From Lysobacteraceae bacterium PS02065 (lineage in GTDB: Bacteria > Pseudomonadota > Gammaproteobacteria > Xanthomonadales > Rhodanobacteraceae), in assembly GCA_029959555.1 (NCBI GenBank), contig JASCPI010000007.1, positions 1-64,000 of the forward strand: 64,000 nt of DNA. Reading direction: 5' to 3'. The notes under the pieces are model-generated. The model was not told the DNA's origin. It did no database searches and saw only the letters and a list, made by a program, of their open reading frames with translations. This document shows positions 1 through 8,638 of this stretch, piece after piece. A program made the position numbers and the translations under genes. The stretch's first letter is position 1. The number at the start of each line of letters is the position of its first letter.

Positions 1-682
1 GTGCCGCGGCGACGGGCTGCGGAGCAGGTGCCGGCGTGGATGCCGGCGGCGGCGGTTCGACGGCCGCAGGAGCCGGCGCCGGCGTCGTCGACGCGGCCGG
101 CCGAGCGGCAGCCGCGGCAGCCGCTGCCGCGAGTTGCTGCTCGCGATCGAGCGTGCGGCGGCGAGCCTCGAGCTTGCCGCGCAGGATCGTCAACGTGTAG
201 TTGCTCGGTTCCGCGATCGCGAGCGCCGCGACGATGCGCGAGGCCTCGTCGAGGTTGCCCTGGTTGATCTCCTGCTCGGCCGTGCTGCTCGCGAACGGGA
301 ACAGTTCGCGCAACGCGTCCCTGGCACCGTGGTTGTCGGGCTCCTTGGTCAGGATCGCCAGATAGTATTCGAGTGCGTTGTTGCCGGCCGGAGCGACCAT
401 GCGCTGGTCGGCCATCGCCTTGCGCGCCTCACGGTAGAGCTCGTCGACACCCAGGCCCTCGACGGCAGGAGAGATCGGATCGACGGCGGCAGGCGCGGCC
501 GCGACCGGCGTTTCCGCAGGTGCAGCCGCCGGCTCGGCCGTGGCGGGTGCATCGGCCGCATCCCGCCCGAGGAACCACCACGCACCGACACCGCCGAGCG
601 CCAGCACGGCCACGACGGCGACGATCTTCGGGGCAGCGGAGCCGCGCTGGCGGCGCGGGGAAAGACGTGCAGGTCGCTTCAC
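1..682 (-). CDS. tonB: TonB-family energy transducer, N-terminal part (cut by window start)
   Basis: About 227 residues are visible; the C-terminus lies before base 1. The protein starts at a GTG (682-680) preceded by GGGAG about nine bases upstream. It has a basic N-terminus, one membrane anchor (about residues 18-36), an Ala/Pro-rich stretch, then a helical TPR-like part with the motif MVAPAGNNALEYYL, and a second Pro/Ala-rich stretch near the window edge. I recall this arrangement from long TonB proteins of xanthomonads, which pass proton-motive energy from the inner membrane to TonB-dependent receptors. The diagnostic C-terminal TonB fold is outside the window, so the call rests on the N-terminal half. 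It could instead be another single-pass periplasmic protein. Confidence 0.65.
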   Translation of the reverse strand, partial: MKRPARLSPRRQRGSAAPKIVAVVAVLALGGVGAWWFLGRDAADAPATAEPAAAPAETPVAAAPAAVDPISPAVEGLGVDELYREARKAMADQRMVAPAGNNALEYYLAILTKEPDNHGARDALRELFPFASSTAEQEINQGNLDEASRIVAALAIAEPSNYTLTILRGKLEARRRTLDREQQLAAAAAAAAARPAASTTPAPAPAAVEPPPPASTPAPAPQPVAAA

Positions 683-1057
683 GGTCGGACACTCCCAAGG
701 CAAGAGGGGCGAACGACCGGCGACCAGGACATGCAGCCGGGACCACGGAAGAAGAATGGATCGCTCCGACGGACCGACGGACAACGCGCGCGATGCGCCG
801 GTCCGACGTCCTTTTCCCCTGGTGTTGTCCCCTGTCGCGGCCCGACGGACCGCTACGAAACCGTTGCCCCGCCATCGCCAGACGCTTCGTTGGATCAACG
901 ATAACGCATCGCAACAGAAGATGTCACACCTTCCTATGGCACCCGGGAGCGCGTGCCGGCGTGCCGGCCCGGCCCGTCCATGCGGCCTTCAGGCAGCCGG
1001 TGCGAGCATCACGTGACTTCGGGTGGACCCGATCCCACGTGACGAGGAGACCGCGCC
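683..1057. other. Divergent intergenic region, tonB / YqjD-like operon
   Basis: This 375-bp stretch lies between two divergent units and must hold both promoters. I see no convincing coding sequence. A short inverted repeat CGTT-GGATC-AACG lies near 889-901. No strong -35/-10 pair is visible. Confidence 0.5.
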
Positions 1058-1318
1058 ATGGCCAATGCCCGTGACAGCAAGCCTTCCATCGAGGATGCCG
1101 CCGACGAGATCGGAGGTGCGGCGACCCGCTTCACGGAACGACTCCGCGCGAACGGTGCCGTTCTGCAGGACGATCTTCGTGAAGCCGGCGAGCGGCTAGG
1201 CGAAGGCGCCAAGCAGTTCAGTCATGCCGCCGCGGAACAGATCCGTGCGCATCCCCTCACCGCCTTCGGCATCGCCTTCGTCGCCGGCGTCGCACTGACG
1301 CGACTCCTGCGCCGCTGA
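1058..1318 (+). CDS. DUF883 (ElaB/YqjD-type) membrane-anchored protein
   Basis: This is an 86-residue protein with a long charged, helical N-terminal part and one C-terminal transmembrane helix (about residues 64-83) ending in LLRR. That layout is the hallmark of the ElaB/YqjD/DUF883 family. In Escherichia coli such proteins sit in the inner membrane and have been linked to ribosome binding in stationary phase. It is followed after 4 bp by a YqjE-like gene, matching the E. coli yqjD-yqjE-yqjK order. The ATG is preceded by GAGGAGA about seven bases upstream. The family is clear; the exact function here is inferred. Confidence 0.8.
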   Translation: MANARDSKPSIEDAADEIGGAATRFTERLRANGAVLQDDLREAGERLGEGAKQFSHAAAEQIRAHPLTAFGIAFVAGVALTRLLRR

Positions 1319-1322
1319 TCCG

Positions 1323-1769
1323 ATGCTCGGCGAGGGGGAGCCGCCGCGTACCGACGAGGCGCCGTCCACTGCGGACGGCGTCCTCGATGCTGCGCGCGAT
1401 GCACTGAAGGGCGCGCTCCAGGTCGCCGAGGCCTCGCTCGCACTTCTGCGAGCCGAACTGCGCCTCGCGAAGCAATCGGCCCTCAATCTCGTGTGGCTCG
1501 GCTTCGCACTGATCTTCCTCGGCGTGGGCGCCTGGGTCGCCACGAATGCCGCGATCGCCGCCGGTCTCTACCAGTGGACGGGCAACGCGTTCATCGGCAT
1601 CGGCGTCATCGCGCTCGCCAACGTGATCGGCGTGCTGTGGGTGTTGCGCGCGATGCAGAAGAGCTGGGCCGACCTCAGCCTGCCGAAGACGCGCGAGATG
1701 TTCGCGGCATCGCGCCAGCCTCCCGTCGACGCGTCGTCTCCCGATGCCATCAAGAAGCCACTGCCATGA
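1323..1769 (+). CDS. Phage-holin-family inner-membrane protein (YqjE-like)
   Basis: This 148-residue protein has an amphipathic N-terminal region followed by two hydrophobic helices (about residues 57-80 and 88-112, split by a Trp-Thr-Gly turn). This is the pattern of the YqjE / Phage_holin_3_6 (DUF1469) family. Despite the name these are chromosomal membrane proteins, not lysis proteins. It is the middle gene of a tight three-gene operon: 4 bp after the DUF883 gene, and its TGA overlaps the ATG of the next gene. Molecular function is unknown. Confidence 0.75.
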   Translation: MLGEGEPPRTDEAPSTADGVLDAARDALKGALQVAEASLALLRAELRLAKQSALNLVWLGFALIFLGVGAWVATNAAIAAGLYQWTGNAFIGIGVIALANVIGVLWVLRAMQKSWADLSLPKTREMFAASRQPPVDASSPDAIKKPLP

Positions 1770-2077
1770 GTGCACGCCAGTTGCGTCGCGACGTCCTCGC
1801 CGCCCACACCCGCCTCGTCAGGGTTCGCGTGCAGTGCCGCGAAGAGACCGCATGGCTCGAATCGCACATCGCGCGGCACCGCGAAGCGATCACGGTCGGC
1901 AGCGGTTTCGCACTCGGCGTGCTCGCCTCCTCGCTGCCGCTCAAGCGCTGGCTCGGGGCGTCGGTCACGATGGTCAGCGCGGCATTCTCGCTCGCCCGCA
2001 CGCCGATCGGGCCGATCGTGTTCGGCGGATTGTTCGCGCGTCACGGTGCAGCGGACATCGACGCGGCCGGCGACTGA
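1766..2077 (+). CDS. Small membrane-associated protein, third gene of the YqjD/YqjE-like operon
   Basis: This 103-residue protein starts at an ATG that overlaps the previous stop codon (ATGA), so translation is probably coupled. The N-terminal half is basic and helical; two weakly hydrophobic segments (about residues 46-62 and 68-90) could associate with the membrane. By position it corresponds to YqjK of enterobacteria, but sequence similarity is not obvious to me, so I give no symbol. Confidence 0.65.
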   Translation: MSARQLRRDVLAAHTRLVRVRVQCREETAWLESHIARHREAITVGSGFALGVLASSLPLKRWLGASVTMVSAAFSLARTPIGPIVFGGLFARHGAADIDAAGD

Positions 2078-2089
2078 CGCACCTGCAGG

Positions 2090-3790
2090 TCACGGCCCCT
2101 CGAATCCGTTCGCGAAGACGCGATCAACATCCGGCAGGACGAGCAGGGTCGCGGAACGCGGCGGCAGGTTCACGAGCGTGAGCGTCGTGCCCGCGACGTT
2201 CCCCGTCGAGGCGAGGTGCAGGTCCTCGCTGCCGCTGAAACGGTACGCACGCCACCCACCGTCGAAGCGCGACCCCAGATCGATCGCGGCGGTCGTCGCC
2301 GTGGTCGCCTTGTTGAAGAGCAGCAGCATCACGCGCGACCCGGCGCGGTGCACGGCATACGCACCAAGGGCGTCGACGTCGGCACTCGTCGCGCGCACGC
2401 TGGTGCCCTCCACGCGCGACCCTGCACCGTCGTAGTCCAGATGCAGCCGGAACGCGCGCTCGACCAGCGAACCGCTGCGTGGTGACACCCAGCGCGTCGC
2501 CGCGTCGACACCTTCCCTCCCGAAGATCGCGAGCACCTCCGCCTGCGCGAGCGCACTGCTCGCGCCGTTGTCGGCACCCCAGTTGTACTCGGTGATCGCG
2601 AGCCGCGTACCCGGACAAGCCTCGTCGATCCAACCACGCACGCGACGGATGAGACCCGGCTTGCTGTAGTGCCATGTCGCGTGATCGCCGAGATCGGCGA
2701 TCCACGATTCGGAGGTCCACTGCGGGTCGTACAGCTCGCGCAGCGAACGCAGGCGCCGCGCCGAGATCTCGGCGGTCTCCGAATCCGCCGGAGGATCATT
2801 GAAATCGACGACGCCCGATCCCTGCGGGTAGTAATGCAGATCGAGCGTGTCGACGAGGCGCACGCCATGCTGCTGCTGGAACGCACAGACCTGCTGGAGA
2901 TACCACTTCACGAGCGGCGTGCCGCCGTGCGCGGCACGATCGGGACCGTCGACGCACTCGTCGGCCGCCGAACCGAACAGGTCGCAGTAGCCCCATGTCA
3001 CAGGCCCGTGCACGCGCGCATTCGGTTCCTGCTGCTTGATCGCACCCGCGTAGGCGACCGTGTACGACCACAACGCATCGTAGGTCAGCGGCTGCGGGTG
3101 TACGTCGCGATGCGTGCTGTTCCAGAGCATCGGCTCGTTGTCGAGCGCGTAGTCGCGGATACCGCCGGCCGCCGCCGTGCCGAAGCGCTGCTGCAGATGC
3201 GCGATCCACGCACGCGCATCGTTCGGCCCCGACGCGAAGGAGGTGTCGGTCGGGCGATTGCCGACGATGACGCCACCGCTGCAGTTCGGACCTTGCGAGC
3301 AGCGTCCGTTGCCTGCGTCGGCCATGCACCAGGAGGGAGGATTCGCGCCGAAATAGCTGCACTCGGTCTGCTGCTGCGCACCGTATTCCGCCACCGAGAA
3401 ACCCCAGCGCTTCTCGCGCAGCGCGATCGGCGTCCATCCGATCGTGCCGATCGTGACGAGCGGACGCCCACCCGCGGCGAGCGTCGCCGCGACGAGGCGC
3501 TCGACCTCCGACGAAGCCGGCGAACCGTCGTGGTTCGCGATGTTCATGAAGAACCAGTCGGCAGCCGTGTTGTGCACGTCCACCTGCCAGTTGTAGCGCG
3601 TGGTCGAGTTGCCGCCCCAGCGCACGAACGGATAGGCGCGCGGAAGGTTCGCAGGCGGGTTGCTGACGCCGAGGATGGCCGGATCGATCGGGCGGCGATC
3701 CGCACCGAGGTCGATGCTCACGGCGATCGTCGCGGCGTGCGCGGCGGATGCCGGGAGCAGACAGGCGAGAACGAGCGGCATGATGCGCAT
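2090..3790 (-). CDS. Secreted glycoside hydrolase, family 44-like (endoglucanase/xyloglucanase type)
   Basis: This 566-residue protein has a signal peptide ending in AAHA (residues 1-19) and a catalytic domain with GH44 features: RYNWQ near residue 65, an Asn-Glu-Pro acid/base motif (DNEP, Glu219) and a nucleophile motif ITEYNWG (Glu401). Paired cysteines between residues 144 and 170 and around 270-302 suggest disulfides. The last ~75 residues look like a beta-sandwich of the kind that follows GH44 barrels. The C-terminus ends FANGFEGP, a short conserved-looking tail. GH44 enzymes cut beta-1,4-glucan backbones of plant polysaccharides. The start follows GGAGGAAGC directly, an excellent ribosome site. 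It is transcribed alone and converges on the YqjD-type operon. Confidence 0.8.
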   Translation of the reverse strand: MRIMPLVLACLLPASAAHAATIAVSIDLGADRRPIDPAILGVSNPPANLPRAYPFVRWGGNSTTRYNWQVDVHNTAADWFFMNIANHDGSPASSEVERLVAATLAAGGRPLVTIGTIGWTPIALREKRWGFSVAEYGAQQQTECSYFGANPPSWCMADAGNGRCSQGPNCSGGVIVGNRPTDTSFASGPNDARAWIAHLQQRFGTAAAGGIRDYALDNEPMLWNSTHRDVHPQPLTYDALWSYTVAYAGAIKQQEPNARVHGPVTWGYCDLFGSAADECVDGPDRAAHGGTPLVKWYLQQVCAFQQQHGVRLVDTLDLHYYPQGSGVVDFNDPPADSETAEISARRLRSLRELYDPQWTSESWIADLGDHATWHYSKPGLIRRVRGWIDEACPGTRLAITEYNWGADNGASSALAQAEVLAIFGREGVDAATRWVSPRSGSLVERAFRLHLDYDGAGSRVEGTSVRATSADVDALGAYAVHRAGSRVMLLLFNKATTATTAAIDLGSRFDGGWRAYRFSGSEDLHLASTGNVAGTTLTLVNLPPRSATLLVLPDVDRVFANGFEGP

Positions 3791-3821
3791 GCTTCCTCCA
3801 TCGCGTCGTCATGACGGGGCG

Positions 3822-3827
3822 AGCATA
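3822..3827 (-). promoter_or_regulatory. Candidate -10 element upstream of the GH44 gene
   Basis: The minus strand reads GCGC-TATGCT-CGCC, placing a -10-like hexamer 32 bp before the start codon. No good -35 is visible. The same GCTATGMTC core is seen before several other genes in this window. Confidence 0.4.
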
Positions 3828-4020
3828 GCGCCGGGGGACTGCGGCATGGCCGCTCGAGCGGAGAGTGCTCGAAACGAAGCGCGATGCGCGTCACGGGATC
3901 CGGAGGAAATCTCTCCCTGCGCTGGGCATACCGCAGGGAGAGCAGTCCGTTTGCTGGATCCGGTGGAGCTTCTTGTGGAGCTGATGCAGCAGACAATCCG
4001 CGGCTCACGCCGACGGAGGT

Positions 4021-4043
4021 GGCCGGTCGCGGAACGACCGGCC
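4021..4043 (-). terminator. Stem-loop just after metJ-H1
   Basis: A perfect 9-bp stem, GGCCGGTCG / CGACCGGCC with a 5-base loop, lies 14 bp beyond the stop codon. There is no U-tract after it on the minus strand, so it may be an incomplete terminator or an RNA-stabilising hairpin. Confidence 0.55.
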
Positions 4044-4057
4044 GGTACCGCGATGAC

Positions 4058-4510
4058 TTACTTCGCAGCCTTCTTGGCGGCGACCTTCTTGACGGCCTTC
4101 TTGACGGCCTTCTTGGCAGCCGGCTTCTTCGCAGCCGACTTCTTCGTCGCCGTGGCGGTCTTCGCCTTGGCGGTCTTCTTCACGGCAGCCTTCTTCACTG
4201 CGGTCTTCTTCACGGCCTTCTTGGCGGCCGGCTTCTTCGCAGCGGTCTTCTTAGCAGTCGTCTTCTTCGTAGCCATATCGCGTCTTAGCTCCTCGTCAGT
4301 TGGCAGTGGTTGCCCAGTAAAAGCGTGAAGGAATGCTTCGCACAGCAGATTGCTGTTGGTGGCGTGGCGGAGGTTCGCGACCTGTCGCCGGGTCCGTTCG
4401 TCGGACAAAAGCCTGAGGATGTGGAGAGGAATCGATACCGTGATTTTTCTGACAGCCCCTGACTTGCGGCCATGTTCTACATACGGTTCGACGAATCGGG
4501 ATGCAGCCAT
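4058..4510 (-). CDS. metJ: MetJ methionine-regulon repressor fused to a lysine-rich histone-H1-like tail
   Basis: Residues 1-78 are a clear MetJ. The DNA-reading strand RKITVSIP (Lys22, Thr24, equivalent to E. coli Lys23/Thr25), the DERTRRQV helix, and the S-adenosylmethionine-contact residues in [19 protein letters not shown] are all present. MetJ binds SAM and represses methionine genes at tandem met boxes. Instead of the usual MetJ C-terminus, residues 79-150 are AKKP/AVKK repeats, as in bacterial histone-H1-like proteins that bind DNA non-specifically. An internal ATG (4276-4274, residue 79) exactly at the junction has GAGGAG 12 bases upstream, so a separate 72-residue H1-like protein may also be made. 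The codons CTA and AGA just before this ATG are unusual in this GC-rich DNA. The full-length ATG follows AAGGA five bases upstream. Confidence 0.88.
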   Translation of the reverse strand: MAASRFVEPYVEHGRKSGAVRKITVSIPLHILRLLSDERTRRQVANLRHATNSNLLCEAFLHAFTGQPLPTDEELRRDMATKKTTAKKTAAKKPAAKKAVKKTAVKKAAVKKTAKAKTATATKKSAAKKPAAKKAVKKAVKKVAAKKAAK

Positions 4511-4543
4511 GATTCCTTTGAAACGGTTGTAACGCCGACGCGG

Positions 4544-4572
4544 AAATTATTCCTGTCATGTGCACGTGTCAA
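4544..4572 (-). promoter_or_regulatory. Sigma-70-type promoter of metJ-H1
   Basis: The minus strand has a perfect TTGACA (-35, 4572-4567), a 17-bp spacer and TAATTT (-10, 4549-4544; three of six consensus bases). Transcription would start about 25-30 bp before the metJ ATG at 4510. The surrounding DNA is noticeably more AT-rich than the neighbouring genes. Confidence 0.65.
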
Positions 4573-4664
4573 CAGATTTCTGATAGGAAACAAGCAGTTC
4601 GATATACCTCTAAAACGCCTCCCGGCGGCCTTCCCGCCCCCCTTCATGCCATCCTCGACGACAA

Positions 4665-4688
4665 GGATGTATGGACGTCCAGACGTCC
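4665..4688. promoter_or_regulatory. Met-box array (MetJ operator)
   Basis: Three adjacent 8-bp units read GGATGTAT, GGACGTCC and AGACGTCC. Against the MetJ consensus AGACGTCT they match 5, 6 and 7 of 8 bases. MetJ binds cooperatively to two or more adjacent boxes, so this is a plausible operator. It lies about 155 bp upstream of the metJ start and about 95 bp upstream of the -35, so it may act on a further-upstream start or at a distance. Confidence 0.65.
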
Positions 4689-5381
4689 TCCATGAAAATG
4701 CATGAAAATGCATCCAACAGCTGAATTGAAGGCATATTCCTTCATTTCATCGGGAAGCGCAGCGCCTTCTCGAGCCCCACCTGCACCGGCCGATCAAGCA
4801 CATGCGGAACGTCGCCTCGTGTCTTCATCAAGCCGAACGCCAGCCGAACGACGGCGAAAAAATTTTTTCGCGGATCGCCGTTTGCGACCATCGTCGAGTG
4901 CGTCGACGACGGCAGCGTGCACGCACCGCGGTGACGGCGAACACCGTCGCGCCGAGGTCGCATCGACGATCCGACACGGTCGACGAACCGTCTCATCCCT
5001 GTCGACGGCGGAACGCGCGACGTGAAGTGCACGCATCGCCGAGCGACGTGGAGCCCCTCGTTCCGTGACATGCCGACGCGTGCCGCACACATGGCGCTCG
5101 CGCATCGAGCACATCCCCGCCGCTCCATCATGCTCGATGCGACACCGCGACCGTGGTGCGCGCGCATACGCGAACCGGTCTCGCTCGCCGATGCGCTGCG
5201 GAAACCATCCTCGCCCGTGAATCCGGCACGCCGATGCCGATGCGAGACGTGGACCCCAGCATCGCGCGATCGCTTCGCGCGCGGCGGACAACCCGTCATG
5301 CGCTACCCGCGCGAACGTGCGCGCCGGGCTTCTGCGATGCTGGCCGTTCGGAACGTGCTGGTGGCGGAAGCGGAAACGAAA
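4689..5381. other. Long gene-free region with an A6T6 palindrome
   Basis: Almost 700 bp between metJ and the gcvH terminator shows no convincing gene; open frames here have arginine-rich compositions typical of non-coding GC-rich DNA. Notable elements are a tandem repeat of CATGAAAATG (4691-4710) directly beside the met boxes, and an 18-bp palindrome GCGAAAAAATTTTTTCGC at 4854-4871. Confidence 0.5.
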
Positions 5382-5404
5382 ACGGGCCGGAATAACCGGC
5401 CCGT
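5382..5404 (-). terminator. Rho-independent terminator of gcvTH
   Basis: On the minus strand ACGGGCCGG-TTATT-CCGGCCCGT forms a perfect 9-bp stem followed by TTTCGTTTCC. It lies 29 bp after the gcvH stop. Confidence 0.8.
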
Positions 5405-5433
5405 CGAGCGACACGAACGCTGTGAGACCGCGA

Positions 5434-5829
5434 TCAGTCTTCTTCGTTCTCGATCGCCTCGGCGTAGGCGTCCGGGTCGAGCAGCTCCTCGAGCTCCTCG
5501 CGATTCGTGAGCTTCACGACGAAGATCCAGCCGTCGCCGTAGGCGTCCTCGTTGATCGTCTCGGGCTTGTCGGCGAGCGCCTCGTTGACCGCGACGATCT
5601 CGCCCGACACGGGCGAGTAGACGTCCGACGCCGCCTTGACCGATTCGACCACCGCGGCGGCCTGGCCGGCCTGCGCGGTGTCGCCGACGTTCGGCAGCTC
5701 GACGTAGACGAGGTCGCCGAGCAGTCCCTGAGCGTGCTCGGAAATGCCGACGGTGACCGTGCCGTTGTCCTCGACACGCGCCCACTCGTGGGACTTCATG
5801 AACTTCAGATCGCCGGGGATTTCGCTCAT
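5434..5829 (-). CDS. gcvH: Glycine cleavage system H protein
   Basis: This 131-residue protein has the H-protein fold and the lipoylation motif ESVKAASD with Lys65 as the lipoyl attachment site; the family is usually 125-130 residues. It shuttles the aminomethyl group from P protein (glycine decarboxylase) to T protein in the cytoplasm. It lies 94 bp downstream of gcvT in the same orientation and is followed by a strong terminator, so gcvT-gcvH form one unit. gcvP is not in the window. Confidence 0.97.
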   Translation of the reverse strand: MSEIPGDLKFMKSHEWARVEDNGTVTVGISEHAQGLLGDLVYVELPNVGDTAQAGQAAAVVESVKAASDVYSPVSGEIVAVNEALADKPETINEDAYGDGWIFVVKLTNREELEELLDPDAYAEAIENEED

Positions 5830-5923
5830 GACGGTTTCCTGGGTACGTGGAAGAAAGACGGGCGGATTCTAGCCGAGATCGGCGACAGGCAACCAGCGCG
5901 CGCGCGGCGCGCCCACGCTTCGT

Positions 5924-7009
<1,086 letters not shown>

Positions 7010-7073
7010 GGTCGATACCGGCGTGGGAAGGCGCGCATTATCGCGACGCGCGCCACCGATGTCTCGCGGAAGC

Positions 7074-7526
7074 TCAGGAGACCTGGCGCACCTGCAGCGT
7101 CGCGCCGTGCACGCCGGTCACCTCGACCGCGTCGCCGACTGCAGCATCGACGCCTTCGGCGAGCCACACGCCGTCACCGACGCGCACCTTGCCGCGACCG
7201 TTGACGAAGGCCTCGGCGACGATGACGCGTCGCCCGATCATGCGTTCGCCGCGGCGGTTGAGCAGCGGCTGGTCGTCACGCGTCTCGGCCGCCGGGCGGA
7301 TGTAGCGCCAGTACACGACGCAGCTCGCCACCGCGAACACGGCGAACAGCACCGCCTGCACGAGGAAGGTCAGGCCCGGGAAGATCGTGTTGACGATGCC
7401 CGTGAGCGCGGCCGCGATGCCGATCCACAACAGGAAGTAGCCCGGCACGAGGATCTCGGCCGCGATGAACAGCAGCGCGACGATCCACCAGCCGTAGCTG
7501 CCGAGCACGTTCTGCACGTCCATCAT
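7074..7526 (-). CDS. NfeD-family membrane protein
   Basis: This 150-residue protein has two or three N-terminal transmembrane segments (about residues 13-70, with [15 protein letters not shown]) followed by a C-terminal OB-fold-like beta domain (from about residue 85, with [24 protein letters not shown]). This is the short NfeD type that pairs with SPFH/stomatin proteins. It starts 9 bp after the qmcA-type gene, the standard pairing, and probably assists the stomatin oligomer in membrane microdomains or quality control. Confidence 0.85.
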   Translation of the reverse strand: MMDVQNVLGSYGWWIVALLFIAAEILVPGYFLLWIGIAAALTGIVNTIFPGLTFLVQAVLFAVFAVASCVVYWRYIRPAAETRDDQPLLNRRGERMIGRRVIVAEAFVNGRGKVRVGDGVWLAEGVDAAVGDAVEVTGVHGATLQVRQVS

Positions 7527-7535
7527 CGTGCTCCG

Positions 7536-8513
7536 TCAGCGCACGTACGGCTGCGAGGGATGCGGACGCGGCGGCACCGGCGGAGGCGTCGGCGCGGCGG
7601 GTGCATCCTTGCCGAGCGCGCTCTTGGCGATCTCGGCGATGCCGGCGAGCGAGCCGAGAATGCCCGTCGCCTCGTACGGCAGCATGAGCACCTTCTGGTT
7701 CGGCGACTCCGCCATCGCCTTGAGCGCCTCGACATACTTGTTGGCGACGAAGTAGTTGATCGCGTTGATGTCGCCGCCGGCGATCGCGTCCGACACCATC
7801 GTGGTCGCCTTGGCCTCGGCTTCGGCGAGGCGCTCGCGCGCCTCGGCCTCGCGGTAGGCGGCTTCCTTCTTGCCCTCGGCCTCGAGGATCGCGGCCTGCT
7901 TCTCGCCGTCGGCCTTGAGGATCGCGGCCTGGCGGAAGCCCTCGGCCTCGAGCACGTTCGCACGCTTCTCGCGCTCGGCCTTCATCTGCCGCGCCATCGA
8001 GTCGACGAGATCGCGCGGTGGCGAGATGTCCTTGATCTCGATGCGCGTGACCTTGACGCCCCAGGGATGCGTGGCCTCGTCGACGACCGAGAGCAGCTTG
8101 GCATTGATCTCGTCACGCTTGCTCAGGCTCTCGTCGAGGTCCATCGAGCCGAGCACGGTACGGATGTTGGTCATGATCAGCGCGAGCGCGGCCTGCTCGA
8201 GGTTGGCGACCTCGTAGGCCGCCTTGGCGGCGTCGAGCACCTGGTAGAACACCACGCCGTCGACGCGCACGACTGCGTTGTCCTTCGTGATGACGTCCTG
8301 CGACGGCACTTCGAGGACCTGCTCCATCATGTTCATCTTGTGGCCGATGCTCTGCATGAACGGCACGAGCACATGGAAGCCCGGCGTCAGCGTGTGCGTG
8401 TACTTGCCCCAGCGCTGCACGGTCCACTCGAAACCCTGCGGCACGATGCGCACGAGCTTGGAAAGCGCCACGAGCACGAGGCCCACGACGATCAGGCCGA
8501 CAATCAGATCCAT
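7536..8513 (-). CDS. qmcA: SPFH/stomatin-like membrane protease-associated protein (QmcA type)
   Basis: This 325-residue protein has an N-terminal membrane anchor (residues 1-22), a SPFH/band-7 domain ([17 protein letters not shown] onwards), a long Ala/Glu coiled coil (about residues 185-240, [17 protein letters not shown]), and a Pro-rich tail. It forms ring oligomers in the inner membrane; QmcA of E. coli is linked to FtsH-dependent membrane protein quality control. The ATG is preceded by GGGGAAGGA. It is co-transcribed with the nfeD gene that follows it. Confidence 0.9.
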   Translation of the reverse strand: MDLIVGLIVVGLVLVALSKLVRIVPQGFEWTVQRWGKYTHTLTPGFHVLVPFMQSIGHKMNMMEQVLEVPSQDVITKDNAVVRVDGVVFYQVLDAAKAAYEVANLEQAALALIMTNIRTVLGSMDLDESLSKRDEINAKLLSVVDEATHPWGVKVTRIEIKDISPPRDLVDSMARQMKAEREKRANVLEAEGFRQAAILKADGEKQAAILEAEGKKEAAYREAEARERLAEAEAKATTMVSDAIAGGDINAINYFVANKYVEALKAMAESPNQKVLMLPYEATGILGSLAGIAEIAKSALGKDAPAAPTPPPVPPRPHPSQPYVR

Positions 8514-8638
8514 GGATCCTTCCCCCTGCTGAGATGCCGCAACGATAGCAAGCCGGCATGACCGGATGTAATGCCCTCGGCTTTCACGTCGTCAGTCCGT
8601 GCGATCGACACGCGGCGCCAGCCGCACACGCCCGTCGA

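Noticed and set aside
1323..1769. Phage-holin-family gene as a sign of a prophage
   Set aside because: The YqjD-YqjE-type neighbourhood is chromosomal and no phage genes, integrase or attachment sites are present.
4067..4275. Short tandem repeats of the CTTCTTGGCGGC type as a possible repeat array
   Set aside because: They are the codons of the Ala-Lys-Lys-Pro repeats of the H1-like tail, not a separate element.
4702..5025. Plus-strand frame of 107 codons beside the met boxes
   Set aside because: Considered as a MetJ-controlled gene, but its composition is non-coding-like and it has no family resemblance.
4742..5299. Minus-strand frame of 185 codons in the region between metJ and gcvH
   Set aside because: Most of it is Arg/Ser-rich without structure. 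The last ~45 residues look more protein-like, but there is no ribosome site, no recognised family and the A6T6 palindrome sits inside; I leave it as unsupported.
7010..7073. Possible glycine riboswitch upstream of gcvT
   Set aside because: Only 64 bp separate gcvT from nfeD, too short for the aptamer, and no aptamer core is seen.
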